The notes under the pieces were generated by a model. That model saw nothing but the letters and a program-made list of their open reading frames with translations. It did not search any database and was not told where the DNA came from. The position numbers and the translations under genes are program-made. Shown in pieces: positions 1-10,874 of a stretch of 64,000 nt of DNA. Where the stretch lies: positions 22,192,188-22,256,187 of the forward strand of contig NC_056053.1 in assembly GCF_004379255.2 (NCBI RefSeq), written 5' to 3'. The number at the start of each line of letters is the position of its first letter. Position 1 is the first letter of the stretch. This stretch comes from Salvia splendens (lineage: Eukaryota > Streptophyta > Magnoliopsida > Lamiales > Lamiaceae).

Positions 1-434
1 AGATTTTCATGGATGACTTCACGGTGTATGGAAATTCTTTTGACTCCTGTTTGGCAAGTTTGGATGTAGTGTTGAGGAGGTGCCAGGAAAAGCATTTGGT
101 CCTTAATTTCGAGAAATGCCACTTTATGGTCCCTGAAGGAATTGTCCTAGGGCACGTAGTCTCGGAGAGGGGAATACAGGTGGATCGAGCAAAGGTAGAT
201 GTGATCTCAAAATTGCCACATCCGACGAATCAGAAAGAGGTGAGATGATTCCTAAGGATTCCTAGGGCATGCGGGCTTCTATAGAAGATTCATTAAGGAT
301 TTCGCGAAGATTGCTCAACCGCTTACTCATTTATTGCATAATGAAGTGGAATTCATTTTTGATGAATAGTGCAAGAAGGCCTTTCAGCTACTGAAGGATA
401 AACTGATTTCTGCTCCCATTATTAGAGCGGCCGA
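1..434 (+). pseudogene. Athila-like Ty3/gypsy reverse transcriptase fragment
   Basis: The first 79 codons encode the end of a retrotransposon reverse transcriptase. An FMDDF form of the catalytic YxDD box is at the left edge, followed by a LVLNFEKCHFMV stretch and GIVLGHVVSERGI, typical of plant Athila-lineage pol. At about position 246 a short duplication (ttcctaaggattcctagg) breaks the frame. Downstream, in another frame, GHAG-like, FIKDFAKIAQPLTHLL and KKAFQLLKDKLISAPII motifs continue the RT/RNase H junction, with further stops. No LTR or boundary is visible on the right, and the element runs off the left edge. It cannot make protein. Lineage assignment is from memory of family motifs. 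Confidence 0.85.
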
Positions 435-1290
435 CTGCATCAGCTGATTGTTGATGGGTGGACAATGATTCGGCTAATTTTTTTAAAAAATATGATCCAT
501 CTATTCTAATTAAAGTGAAATTGAAACTGATAATGACAGACGAAAAAATCTACAGTACATGGACAAAATGTTGAATGATATAAACAATATCGTCCAATGA
601 TGTTTCAAAATTAAAACTAGGTTTTATAACTTAATCAATCCTCTTCTCATTCAACATCTAGCCCTCTCTAACTCGACACAAACAATGGCTCGATTCAACA
701 ACAAATTAACAAGTCCAATTCGTAACTCTATATCTCTCTATACATCCACAAAAATTTCAATTTCGTTTTTAAATTTTGATTCCATGTTCTTAATTTATCT
801 TTCGATTGCTGTGTAGATTTGATATCAATATCGTGCAGGGAGATGAATTAATAATTTTTAAATAAATAAACAAATTATACCCGATCAAAAGAAATATATA
901 GTCAAAGCTATGTAATCAAGTTTGACTTATATGACACAAATACACCATGATATATACTGATTCAATCGAGGTACAAATTGTTTTAAAAAAAATATTTTTG
1001 TAAATGGAGTTTAACAAGAAAACTTCAACATTCCTAAATTGGCCGCACAAATATTCCACCAGCCAAGTCAAATACCAAGACTATAACATAAAATAACAAA
1101 ATAAATATAATTCACATCACGAATTCAATGAAGAAGAAAACTTACAAGAACAAATGTATAAGCACCAATTCACATAATCAGTGAATTTTATTCCAAATTA
1201 AAAGTGATATATATATATAATCAACATAGCATGATCATGTTCATTTAGTATAATAATATAGTCGGAAAAATAAAACAAAACCAAAATCAA
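435..1290. other. AT-rich intergenic, no gene seen
   Basis: No convincing reading frame, RNA gene or terminal repeats are visible. The part just before 1290 is probably the 3' UTR of the minus-strand gene at 1291-1500. Confidence 0.5.
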
Positions 1291-1500
1291 TCAACGTTTA
1301 GTAGTTTTCTGATACTTCTCTTTGATCCACTGAAGCCCCACAGATGTCCCTTCCTTCACCTTCTTGACGCCGGTGGTGGCCGCCGATTTAGTCTTTTCTC
1401 CCACCTTCTTTCCGTACGCGGCGGCGCCGCCGCTCTTCTTCTTCTCCGGCGTCGGATCCGCCGTTGTGTCCCACTGATCAGCCCATGATCCACCGTCCAT
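1291..1500 (-). CDS. small conserved-looking plant protein, 69 aa
   Basis: A complete single-exon frame begins GGSWADQWD after Met1 and ends in KYQKTTKR. It is lysine-rich and low in hydrophobic residues (residues 20-50 are mostly K, G, A and T), with no signal peptide or membrane segment. I recall small plant proteins of this length starting with a similar G-S-W-A-D-Q-W-D block, but I cannot name a function. Support for a real gene: the start codon follows a leader with a CT/TA-rich tract (GA-repeat at 1537-1553 on the plus strand), which is common in plant 5' UTRs, and GC content rises sharply across the frame against an AT-rich background. The acidic, Trp-containing N-terminus and basic C-terminus suggest a soluble, perhaps disordered protein; that is inference. 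Confidence 0.6.
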   Translation of the reverse strand: MDGGSWADQWDTTADPTPEKKKSGGAAAYGKKVGEKTKSAATTGVKKVKEGTSVGLQWIKEKYQKTTKR

Positions 1501-2870
1501 TTCTTTCTTAGTTTCTTGGCTAATAGATAGAGATATATATAGAGAGAGAGAGAGAATGTGGAGTTGTTGATATCAAGGAAAAGAGTTAGCGAAATATGGC
1601 AAATTAAGATATTGTGGAGATTTATGTGGTATTAATATTGTGAGAAGAATTAAGATTTGGGGTATTGTAATTTGTCGAGCATTATGTGTATATTCAAATC
1701 AACATTCAACGCTATTTGCATTTGACTAAAGTGCCCCTCTTATTTAATGAAATTATGTTGATATGGATCGTATCATGCCAATTATTTTATTTGGCAATTA
1801 ATTACTACTCCTACAATGGAATATAGATAATCTTCTAGAAGATAATTTATGATAAAAAATATATCGTGGCTATCGTATGAGTAAATAAAGTTTGCACATG
1901 GTAAAATTGTATGCATATAATTGCAATTTTGAAAATTAAGTAACAAAAAATAACACGTGCGTTTCATCATCGGCATTATTATTATTACTCTTTTTATTTT
2001 AGTGAAAGATGACTACTAAATAGGGGATGACGATGCCAAAATTTTAATATTGGGTCAAAATTATTGTCAATAGTTATAAGGTAATTTCGGTATCATCGTC
2101 ATTGTGAGGAACTGTGATAGAAATAGAATAATGATAATATTTAAAAGTGAACTATATTAATTTAGATCATTTTTTAAAAATCTTTTTTTCTCTTCTGCTT
2201 TCATTTTTATTAATTTTTCTGCTTCATTTTTCTCTTTAATTACAACTATAGCAACAAATTATTAATTATGAGAAAGAATAATTAACAAGAAAAAATAATA
2301 AGAAAAATGAATAAATAAGAGAGGAAAAAACTAAAGTTACAAAAAAAGATACGTACACGTTTAAATATCATGTTAATATAGTTCATGAACCAAAAGTATA
2401 TAAATAAAATACAAAATGATCTCAAAAGATATTTATGCTAATAAAAAATATTGAATGCTTATCATGCACCATTCCGCAGTGAATTGAGCGAAACTATTAA
2501 TTTAAAAAATTATAAAAACTGATAATAATGATATTTATTTTTAAAATGATTATTCTAGAATTCATAATAATTTTTTAAACAAAATAATCTTTAATTGTAA
2601 TATCATTTAATGTGTAAATTTAATTTATAAAATATCTTTCCAATAACTTTGAGATATTTAACCATAAATTGATTTATGACATGTGTATCTAAGATACTGA
2701 AAAATAAGGTTATTTTTTTTTTAATTTTAGATAAATATCTTTACAAAAAGAAAAGATCTTTCGTTTAGTGCATAAAATGAAGCCACTCGGTGCATAACAT
2801 TTCGAAAAAATATAGAAATTGATACAAGTCTCTCACACCCACAACCCTAGTTTACTCGTATGCTACTATG
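1501..2870. other. intergenic, promoter side of the 69-aa gene, no other gene seen
   Basis: The first ~60 bases are the likely leader of the minus-strand gene, with a GA/CT microsatellite. The rest is AT-rich and shows no frame, RNA gene or clear terminal repeat. Confidence 0.45.
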
Positions 2871-3240
2871 GATTTGAAGAAGACCATCGTCGATGGGAAT
2901 GGTAGCAGGACTCAACTACAGGATAAGAGAAGTACGGAGAGAAGCTAGCTTGTCCTATAGCTGAATTCTGCTTAAATGCACATGCAGATATTTATTGATA
3001 AAATTGTGAAACCCTCCGATTCAATTTTGAGTTTGAATCTATTTCAAAATTTTATTAAGAAAAATATGCATGTACATGTAAGCAGAATTCGGTTGCAAGA
3101 CAAGTTAGAGTCTATGTGCTTCGTTCTCTTATCGTGGAGTTGTGTTCGGCCGGCATTCACATGGAGAATAAAGAACAAGTACGAAAATAGCAAGAGCAAG
3201 AGACTGTGAGATAAGCTTGTTTTGGGAGTTATGGATCACT
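2871..3240 (+). pseudogene. decayed GeBP-like gene copy
   Basis: This is a broken relative of the intact GeBP-like gene at 5644-6342. Codons 13-46 of the small frame at 2976-3209 read like the DNA-binding region of that gene: SDSILSLNLFQNFIKKN here against SDPISYLNAFHDFTKKN there, then RLQDKLESM against QLQEKIERM, and later RIKNKYENSK against RMKKEYKNSK. The last ~30 bases match the gene's final codons (KLVLG, then an Asp-His end). The block at about 2900-2945 also matches the SRSQLQ region, so parts are duplicated or shuffled. The N-terminal half and the helix with the RLW motif are missing. A hAT MITE sits directly after the final codons. Confidence 0.75.
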
Positions 3241-3245
3241 GTGTA

Positions 3246-3655
3246 TAGAGATGCCCAAGGTTTTTGGTTCCAGCGGTTAACCGCAGAACCGTAACCGCCG
3301 GTTCCGAACCGGAACCGTGACTTTTTTCTTGAACCGGAACCGCCATTTTTTGAACCACGGGTCAGTTCCGGTTCGAAATTTTACGAACCGAAACCGTGCC
3401 GGAACCGCCGATTCCAAAACGGAACCGTGAAAAACCGTTGGAAAATCGTGAAATATAGTAGGAACCGTGAAAAATCGTAAAAAATCGTAAAAAATCGCTG
3501 AAAAACCGACGGTTCGGAACCGGAACCGCCGGTTTTCGAACCGAAACCGAAACCGTGAAATAGCCTCACGGTTCGGTTCCAGTTCCACATTTCTCGAAAC
3601 TGGAACCGGTGGTTCCGAACCGGAACTGCCGGTTTACGAACCGTGGGCATGTCTA
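3246..3655. mobile_element. non-autonomous hAT element (MITE), 410 bp
   Basis: The element is flanked by a perfect 8-bp direct repeat, actgtgta, at 3238-3245 and 3656-3663. Its ends are inverted: tagagatgcccaagg at the left and, reversed, tagacatgcccacgg at the right (13 of 15 match). An 8-bp target duplication and a 5' end fitting YARNG are hAT hallmarks. The interior is a dense field of short GGAACCG/CGGTTCC motifs in both orientations, which resembles the subterminal transposase-binding repeats of hAT elements. Open frames here are artefacts of that repeat. No transposase is encoded. Confidence 0.85.
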
Positions 3656-3884
3656 ACTGTGTATAGTAATGCTGATATGATTTTTGAATTTTCTGATGTT
3701 TCTAATGCATCTCTTACTATGTTATGCCAACAATATTTAAGAATTCTAGTAAGATAAGTTGATTTTGCAAAGTATAGTATATAGGGATATTGGACTCAAA
3801 TATTATGTAACTTTTAAAAAATTGGATTTTTTCCAAGATTTTTCAACTTGACAAATAAAATCACAAACTTTACCTGAGTTTGCT

Positions 3885-4236
3885 ATTTTCCACCGACGAA
3901 ATTTCTTGGCAAATAATATCATGATACGATTTTTTTTTCTTCATAATTTCTCGACAACAACTTCGAGAGTTTCAAGTTGTTCAATAGTTTTTCTTGAAGC
4001 ACATCCTCCAAAATTGCTCTTCAATCCATTAATATAACCGAATTTTTTTTCGCTAGTGGAAAATAACAACGACGAAATTTTTTGGCAAATAATATCATGA
4101 TACGATTTTTTTTTCATAATTTCTCGACAACTTCGAGAGTTTCAAGTTGTTCAATAGTTTTTCTTGAAGTTGTTCAATAGTTTTTCTTGAAGCACATCCT
4201 CCAAAATTGCTCTTCAATCCATTAATATAACCGAAA
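3885..4236. repeat. 176-bp tandem duplication inside the MITE
   Basis: The block starting gacgaaattt at 3895 recurs at 4071 with small indels and ends with attaatataaccgaa in both copies. The second copy has an extra internal duplication of a 23-bp piece ending tttttcttgaa. Confidence 0.85.
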
Positions 4237-4263
4237 TTTCAGGTAAAGTTTGTGATATTATTT

Positions 4264-4387
4264 TTTTAACAAATAAACTCCTATACTATATATAGGAGGA
4301 AATTACAACTGATGTCAAGAGGGCTCGAACTCGACACCTCATGCAATAATGTTTAAGCTCATTACCTCTAGGACAAAGGATCTGGAC
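4264..4387 (-). mobile_element. tRNA-derived SINE
   Basis: A 124-bp insertion is flanked by a perfect 18-bp duplication, aagtttgtgatattattt, at 4246-4263 and 4388-4405, the length range expected of LINE-mediated retroposition. On the minus strand it contains a box-B-like GAGTTCGAGCC and, upstream, a box-A-like CTAGAGGTAATGAGC, as in pol III promoters. It ends in an A/T-rich tail (tttgttaaaa). It interrupts the Mutator-type MITE and is therefore younger than it. Confidence 0.8.
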
Positions 4388-4443
4388 AAGTTTGTGATAT
4401 TATTTGACAAGTTGAAAGTTGTGGGAATAGGAACCAATATCCC

Positions 4444-4837
4444 TAGTATATTATAAGGGCATGTTCAGTTTCCTTGATATGGGATGATGAGAATTAAAAC
4501 ATGAGAGAATTTAGTGACGAGGGGCACACAGGATTAGAACCCAAATCTAATGTTCAGTGTATAAGAAATAGTCATGTTTTTACAATTTTTAAGTTCTGAA
4601 TTAATTAATTTTTATTCTTTTCTTTATGAGTAGACTAAAAAGCCCTCATAGCTTTTGCATAATCCGTGAAATTTTTGGGCGAGAGATATTTCACTTGTAA
4701 AGAAAACAACCCATATTCAACAAATTCATTCAACAATGATAAAACTCCTAAAATAATTATCAAATCAAAGAGGAATCTAAGCAAGGTTTCATAGAAAGCT
4801 CAAACACTTTTCTTCATTTTCTTTAAATTTACCATCA
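4444..4837. other. intergenic, no gene seen
   Basis: AT-rich sequence without a supported feature. Confidence 0.4.
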
Positions 4838-5111
4838 ATGGCGACCGCAATCATAAAAAAGCGGCGAAGCGGCGTGCGTCAGCACCACGTTTGCATCCGC
4901 TCCCACCACCCCCGCCGAGATGTACGATGCCATCTACGCATCACCCACATGTGCTGCGCACCCATCGTCTTCAACATCCTCCTCAACCCCAAGCCGCACG
5001 AGCACCGCCGCCTCTCCGTTCCGGCGGCACTCCTCCCCCCGCCCGCGCTCCGGGAGAGGATCGAAGGGGCTGAGGGATTTTCTATGTTGAAATTGATTTG
5101 GGGGGAAATGA
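4838..5111 (+). pseudogene. GC-rich gene fragment, unidentified
   Basis: A short GC-rich island in AT-rich surroundings starts with an ATG (MATAII) but seems frameshifted. The third frame reads SAPTTPAEMYDAIYASPT and then a Ser/Pro/Arg-rich tail, which looks like the start of a plant Ser-rich protein. The frame that carries the ATG has atypical composition. No domain can be assigned. It could be a truncated duplicate gene or an unrecognised first exon. Confidence 0.3.
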
Positions 5112-5122
5112 CTGATGTGTGA

Positions 5123-5643
5123 AGTGAAAATGACGAGGATAAAAAAGTAATCTCAACTCCAATTCTGGATGTCAGCACCGCTTCAAGAAATAAAAACCAC
5201 CTCCGGAAGAAGATTTGAAATTGAGCATTTCTGAAGTGAACAGTGCGGGCCCTGTGAGTTTTGTAGGGCTCGCTTGAAATGAACGAAGGAATATGAACAA
5301 CAAAATTACTCTAGAATTAACCCTATTTCTTGGTATATCTAAGAAAGTGAACGGGTCCTAAAAATAATTATTACGAAGACTCAACATAAAAAGAATTGGG
5401 AATAAATTATGCATATGCATAAATCTGGCAAGGGATTTAAGGAGCAGTTAAGTGTGTTTGTGATTAGAATTTATATGCATAATTTGTGAAGTTTATTCCC
5501 TTTTAATTTCAGTTTTTGTAATAATACGAATACTTATTTTTTAATAGTGAATACATGCTTATAAACAAGCGGGAAAATACTGAATTTGAAATTGAAATTG
5601 GCCCAAATTTATCACAAACCCTAGTTTCTCTTCGTGAAAAAAG
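5123..5643. other. promoter region of the GeBP-like gene
   Basis: No separate gene is visible. The last ~100 bases (aaaccctagtttctcttcgtg) look like a plant 5' leader; the aaaccctag telo-box-like motif at about 5617 is common upstream of growth-related plant genes. Confidence 0.45.
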
Positions 5644-6342
5644 ATGGGTAATCAGCCTATCACGCCGGTGGAGTCCCAATCGGAATCCAACGAAGAAGAT
5701 GAAGAAGGATTTTCCGATGAAGTTTCCGACTCTGAAGTCGAACAGACCCAGACACGGATCACGACGCAAAAGAAATCAAATCCTCAGATGTCCGCCATAT
5801 CATCGCCGCAGCGGCAGGCCCCTTCCGCCGCGGGGACGGAGGCCTGGGAGAAAAAGTCCGATCTCCTCCAGAGACTGTGGAGCCAGGAGGATGAGATCGT
5901 CATCTTGAAGGGGATGATCGATTACACGTCTAAGCACGAATCCGACCCGATTTCGTATTTGAACGCCTTTCACGATTTTACCAAGAAAAATGCTAGCAGG
6001 AGTCAGCTACAGGAAAAGATTGAGAGAATGAAGAAGGAATACAAAAACAGCAAGATAACCTTCTCGAAGCCTCACGAGAAGCAGAGTGCTTGCAATTTGT
6101 CGAAAACAATACAGGGGAATGAAGAAAAGGGGCGCGCAAAAGTGATGAGAGCTAAAGGTAGTGTGGCGACGATGGAGGGGAGGATGTTGATGTATGGTGA
6201 AGAGGCATTTGAGTCGGGGCAAGGGGCGGCGTGGGAGAAGGAGTGGAACGAGCTGAGATCGGAGGAGCTGCGGCTTCACCTCAAACAGATGGAGGTTAGA
6301 GTAGCTCAGACCAAGCTTGTTTTAGGAGCTTTGGATCACTAA
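5644..6342 (+). CDS. GeBP/STOREKEEPER-like DNA-binding protein, 232 aa
   Basis: Intronless frame for a GLABROUS1-enhancer-binding-protein family member (DUF573), plant nuclear DNA-binding proteins with a non-canonical leucine zipper. Residues 8-35 are acidic and Ser/Glu-rich; the conserved domain starts near residue 77 (LLQRLWSQEDEIVILKG) and runs through DPISYLNAFHDF to KKEYKN near residue 135. The C-terminal part (about 185-228) is rich in charged residues with spaced leucines (ELRLHLKQMEVRVAQTKLVL) and fits the dimerisation region. Length is somewhat short for the family. The start is chosen because the leader just upstream has no ATG in frame and the acidic N-terminus is typical. A decayed paralogue lies 2.7 kb upstream (2871-3240), so this is a small local duplication. 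Target genes are unknown. Confidence 0.85.
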   Translation: MGNQPITPVESQSESNEEDEEGFSDEVSDSEVEQTQTRITTQKKSNPQMSAISSPQRQAPSAAGTEAWEKKSDLLQRLWSQEDEIVILKGMIDYTSKHESDPISYLNAFHDFTKKNASRSQLQEKIERMKKEYKNSKITFSKPHEKQSACNLSKTIQGNEEKGRAKVMRAKGSVATMEGRMLMYGEEAFESGQGAAWEKEWNELRSEELRLHLKQMEVRVAQTKLVLGALDH

Positions 6343-6471
6343 ACTTATGACTATGTTCCATCTTACCATTTTAATATTCTTGTAAGTTAGGATGATTGAT
6401 AGTAATGTATTAAGACTGTAATAAAAGTATGCTAACAAAGACTTGATGAGTGATTATCGAGTGCCTAGTTG

Positions 6472-7311
6472 CAAAAGAGGATCAAATTTAGGCGAGAAAT
6501 TTCGGAATAAGGGATTAATTTTGCTGACCTTTCGAAATTTAGGATTCAATTCGCTAACCTTTTGTAATATAGGATCGAGGCATGCGAATTTTTCAGAAGG
6601 AGGGTTTTTTTCTTTTTTTTTCTCTTTTTTTCTCTTCTTTTTTTTATTAAATCCTTCACAAAATATATGAATTGACCATAATATCCCACATAAGATTTCT
6701 TTTTGTAATTAGTTTTTTCATCTTCCCTATGCTAATCGTTAATCTTGATAATGAATCCCCAATTTTGAACCTCAAGCTCGCCCATAACATCCTCTCCTTC
6801 GCCTTCTCTCTCCCCTTCATTCCCCACCCTCATCTTGTTATTGTACACTATGTATTTGTTTGTGCTTTAAACTATATATTGTTGTTATTTATCTGTATAT
6901 ACATATATTATTGTTTTTTTCTTAAGCAGTAGAAAGAAACTGAGCAACAACACTATATCCTTACATATCAGTAGGGTTAGTTTTCAAATTAGAAATCTGC
7001 TTAATATCTAATTGTTCACATTACTTGATGTTGTGGAAAGTAGAAATACTCCACCAGATTCTTGGCTTCTGGAAAGGGAAACGTGAGTTTGAGGAAACTG
7101 AGGTGATATGCTACATTTAATAAATGGATAGTTTGGTCAATATATATATTTTGTATGGAAAATAATAAAAAAAGAAGATAAAATCACAAAAATCCCCCAT
7201 TCTGAAAAATTGGTGTGTCTCAATCTCATATTACGAAAGGTCAACGAATTGAATCCTAAATTTCGAAAGGTCAGTGAAATTAATCCCTTATTGGAAAATT
7301 TTTCTATTTAG
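6472..7311. mobile_element. long-TIR Mutator-like non-autonomous element
   Basis: The ends carry long imperfect inverted repeats: aataagggattaatttt, then gacctttcgaaatttagg and attcaattcg at 6507-6560, with the complement at about 7225-7300. Flanks gcctagttg (6463-6471) and gcctagtta (7312-7320) are a 9-bp duplication with one mismatch. The interior is pyrimidine-rich (6601-6650) with no transposase. The exact left end is uncertain by about 12 bases. Confidence 0.65.
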
Positions 7312-7324
7312 GCCTAGTTAGCAG

Positions 7325-7510
7325 ACACAAGATTCTTTGGCAGAGTTGGAAGAACAGCAGACAATCCAACCTGTCCCCACAAACACACCGGTAAAGATCA
7401 ACAAACCTGTTTCCGTTTACAAAGGCGAAAATATCAACACCATCCGAACTCACCACATGGCTGAAATCTCCATTCCCATCACAGCAGCAACTACACTAGA
7501 GTTCTTTTAA
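7325..7510 (+). pseudogene. possible orphan last exon
   Basis: A 61-codon open frame without a start codon follows an AG acceptor (gttagcag) and ends at TAA. It reads TQDSLAELEEQQ at the start and ITAATTLEFF at the end, with coding-like composition. I recognise no family. It may be a gene remnant cut by the neighbouring element, or chance. Confidence 0.2.
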
Positions 7511-9559
7511 TTTTGGCTCAATAAAATTGTTGATCGAGCTCGTTCGGTGAAACTCATGATATATACATGTCATACTCGACCTGAGACAGCATTTGGTTAA
7601 CTAGCTCGTGAACAAGTTCGTTGAATAATTCCCAATCTAATAACAAGCTCGTCTACTAACCCTTGATCGATCAATCTGCAATATTTTTTAAAAAACTACT
7701 AATCTATGACTCATGTGCTGACTCTCAAGACCAGGACCATCCTATTTTTGTAAATTATGCGTTATTGTTACCCCTTTGATTGAAAGATCCAAACAAAAAT
7801 GACTGGAAGAGTGAATAGGCATATGCCAAAAATGCTCATCTAACCCCACCATATTCACACATAATGGCAAACCAGAAAATGCACATGATGTGAGATTAAG
7901 ATATTGATGCAGATTAATGAAGTTTGGTAATTATGGATAATGGAAAGTAGATTCTGGAAATCATAACTATCTTTAGAATAAGATGAAATATTAGGCCTTG
8001 AGGTCTACTTTCGGTGAGGATTGTTACTAGGTCAATCCGAATATTAAAAGCCATTCTATAACCTAGCTACAATGCCTTTAATTTTTCACCTAAACCAACT
8101 AGCTTTTTTTAGTAAGCTTCCAAATAATTGTGTCTAAATTCAGGATCAATGTATTGTTTAAAGACTATGAATTCGACCCAGAGCAATGGTACTGAAGAGC
8201 AAAGTAGTTCAATCAAATTGAAATATAATGACTTGGACATGTACCAAGCTGCTTACTTCAGAGTTAAAAACCTTATGGTAGAATTACAAATATTTACAAG
8301 AATTTTACCCTCAATTATTGGTTGATATTGCGAGTATATATATATATATATAATTGTTAGAGTAGATATGTATGGTTCCTTCTGCAACCTACAGGGACTT
8401 AAAGAGGGTAATGACTCAGCACTTATATGTGATGGAGACAATAGGATGTGGAACATATAGATACTCAATTGTCAAAATCTAGTCAAAACATTTATGAATA
8501 TTAACGAAGACTAATATAAAAATGCATGTTATGGATTGGACAGAGCACATATAATTTAAGTGTAGTAGCATTCTTTCTTTCCTATTGGGAATGGTAAAAT
8601 AGTTATGTTTGGATCTCAAGTCTTAAACCATAGCATGATTTTTCAAGAGCCATATTGATCTATTTGGTCTAACCATTGTGAGTTACTCCTATGACCTTTT
8701 GTGATTTTTCTCCTTGCTAGATGCTACAAGTAGAATCTAGATTACAGTTTATAGTATGAAGTAGTTGATTGGTACAATCTTAATTCAACATTATTATTTT
8801 ATATAGTGTGTAACAGTAATTAGGATTATTAAACACATGTGGTATATATAAAACATAAGTTGCAGCTGAAATAGTGGGGGAGACGGTGAAATATAACAGG
8901 ATACAGCCAGAGAAGTGGGAACGGCTTTGTCTTCCACAATCGAATATCAAACATGATTTAAAAAATTCTTGCTAAAACCTCTATATTTTGTCTACAAAAG
9001 TTAGCATTTTTTAATCTTTGAGGAGCGTCCATATGTCTGTGACTGTCTACATTGTACAAACAGCAGTTATTTAGGAAAGAAGAAAATAAAATCTAAATTT
9101 TACAACTCACAATCGTAGTGATTTTTTGAATCCCATCATTTCTACTAATGATCTAATTGTCCACTCAAGTGAGTTGGCATAGCTAATGTATAGAGTCATT
9201 ATTCATGCAGTTCAAGCAACACATAAAATAAGCTTATTTATGTACTCCATGTTGGAATGACTATAGTAATATTTAGACACGCTATCAACTAAAATAAGTG
9301 AATCCTTTGTGCATGATTAGTTAAATACAGTACTACTTAGTACTTCTCATTATGATACTGCATAGAAAGTGCATGAACCCAACCATACTTTCAAAACCAA
9401 AAAAGAGGCACTCTGTTACTCAATTATGCTCCCACTATATATCTATATGACGTACACACGTAATACTAATCCATAACAATAAAACATAACACTAGAAAAC
9501 AAAGTTCGGCCATTCTAAATTTGCACCTCCAAAACAGCTCACTCACTCATACTTCTCTA

Positions 9560-9598
<39 letters not shown>

Positions 9599-9612
9599 GT
9601 AATCAAATCACA
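7511..9612. other. intergenic, promoter side of the WD40 gene
   Basis: No gene is supported. A short frame at 8128-8325 follows a cag acceptor-like site but has no recognisable domain. Near 9433 there is a TATA-like tatatatctatat. At 9565-9594 a (CT)n tract lies in the likely 5' UTR of the WD40 gene. Confidence 0.45.
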
Positions 9613-10874
9613 ATGTGGCCAAGTGATCACCAAACTTGCACCTCAAGCATCGATGGCCCTTCACCACCATCTACCCCGCCGCTCCGCCACCAGTGCGTAG
9701 CAACGCTCAAGGGCCACACCTCCTACATATCAGCCCTTGCCGTCGCTGGGGGACACCTATTCACGGGCTCCTCCTCCGGCCAAATCCACCGCACCAGCCT
9801 AAACTCCCTCTCACACCACCAAACCCTGCCAGACGAGGCCATGACCTCCGCAGGAGACGGGGCCGTGAAGGCCCTCGTAGCCTCCTCCGACAAGCTCATC
9901 ACCGCCCACCAAGACCACAAAATCCGAGTGTGGAGAGTCGACAACACCACCGGCAACCGGAGAATCACGCAGCTTGCCACGCTCCCGACCCTGAGCGATA
10001 GAGCGATCACGCTCCTGCTCCCCCGGAACCATGTCCGGGTAAGGAGGCACAAGACGTCGACGTGGGTCCACCACATCGACGCTGTGTCTGCGCTAGCTCT
10101 CTCGAGGGACGAGAGGCTTCTCTACTCGGTCTCGTGGGACCGGACTCTGAAGATATGGAGGACCGCTGACTTCAAATGCCTCGAGTCCGTGGCGGACGCG
10201 CACGACGACGCTGTCAACGCCATCGCCCTCTCAGGCGACGGCGCCATCTACACGGGATCCTCCGACGGGAAGATCAAGGTGTGGAGGAAGAGACAAGGGG
10301 AGAAGGTGATAGAAATCCATGGGTTCCATCCTAAAACCAATTGGTGATAGGAGGAGTGGCCCATGAGACTTATATAGTGATTTTAGTTCTCTTTGTACAC
10401 TAATGTGGGATAATTGTATTATATTTTTTAAGTTTCAATTGTCAACAGAAGGGTTACTCACTGGATGCTACATTGATGAAGCATAAAGCCGGGATCAATG
10501 CGTTATCGATGAGTGCGGACGGGGTGGTTTTGTACTCTGGTGCCTCGGACGCATTGATATGCTCGTGGAAGAGCGACGGCAGCGGTGGAATGGCAGCGGT
10601 GGCGGCGCTGAGGGGGCATGGGAAGGCCGTGCTGTGCTTGGCTGCGGCTGCGGATCATGTGGTTTGCAGTGGCTCGGCTGATCAGACGGTGAGGGTCTGG
10701 AGAGGGAATGGGAAATCGTCATATGAGTGTTTAGCGATTCTTGAAGGGCATCGAGGGCCTATCAAATGCATCACGGTGCATACTTGTTCTCATCCATCAT
10801 CAAACACCTGCCTTCTCTACAGTGCTGCTCTTGATTGTGATATTAAAGTCTGGAAATTATGCTTCTCTATATAA
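9613..10874 (+). CDS. JINGUBANG-like WD40-repeat protein, two exons, 372 aa
   Basis: Exon 1 is 9613-10305 and exon 2 is 10449-10874, with a 143-bp GT-AG intron in phase 0 (EK then KGYSLDATLMKHKAGIN). The joined product is a WD40 propeller: blades end in KIRVW (near residue 110), LKIW (near 187), KIKVW (near 225), then CSW, VRVW and IKVW in exon 2. The order and the TLMKHKAGINAL segment after the intron match the plant JINGUBANG family, which in Arabidopsis restrains pollen germination in the absence of suitable conditions; the role here is by family only. The ATG follows a (CT)n leader and has caccaATG-like context (cacaATGtgg). Exon 1 is very GC-rich compared with the flanks. Reading through the donor gives a stop soon after, so the intron is needed for a full propeller. 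Confidence 0.88.

Larger units (their letters stand above)
3784..4443. mobile_element. Mutator-like MITE carrying a SINE
   Basis: Inverted ends gggatattgg (3784-3793) and ccaatatccc (4434-4443) are flanked by tagtatata on the left and tagtatatt on the right, a 9-bp duplication with one mismatch, as for Mutator-type elements. Longer inverted similarity continues inside (caacttgacaaataaaatcac near 3847 against its complement near 4398-4417). It contains an internal tandem duplication and a nested SINE. A related element with gggatattgac ends lies at 18301-18637. Confidence 0.75.

Noticed and set aside
3277..3650. Two minus-strand frames of ~100 and 89 codons
   Set aside because: Arg/Phe-rich translation of the GGAACCG repeats of the hAT MITE.
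4320..4390. tRNA gene suggested by a box-B-like motif
   Set aside because: No cloverleaf can be formed and the sequence lies in a unit with an 18-bp target duplication, so a SINE fits better.
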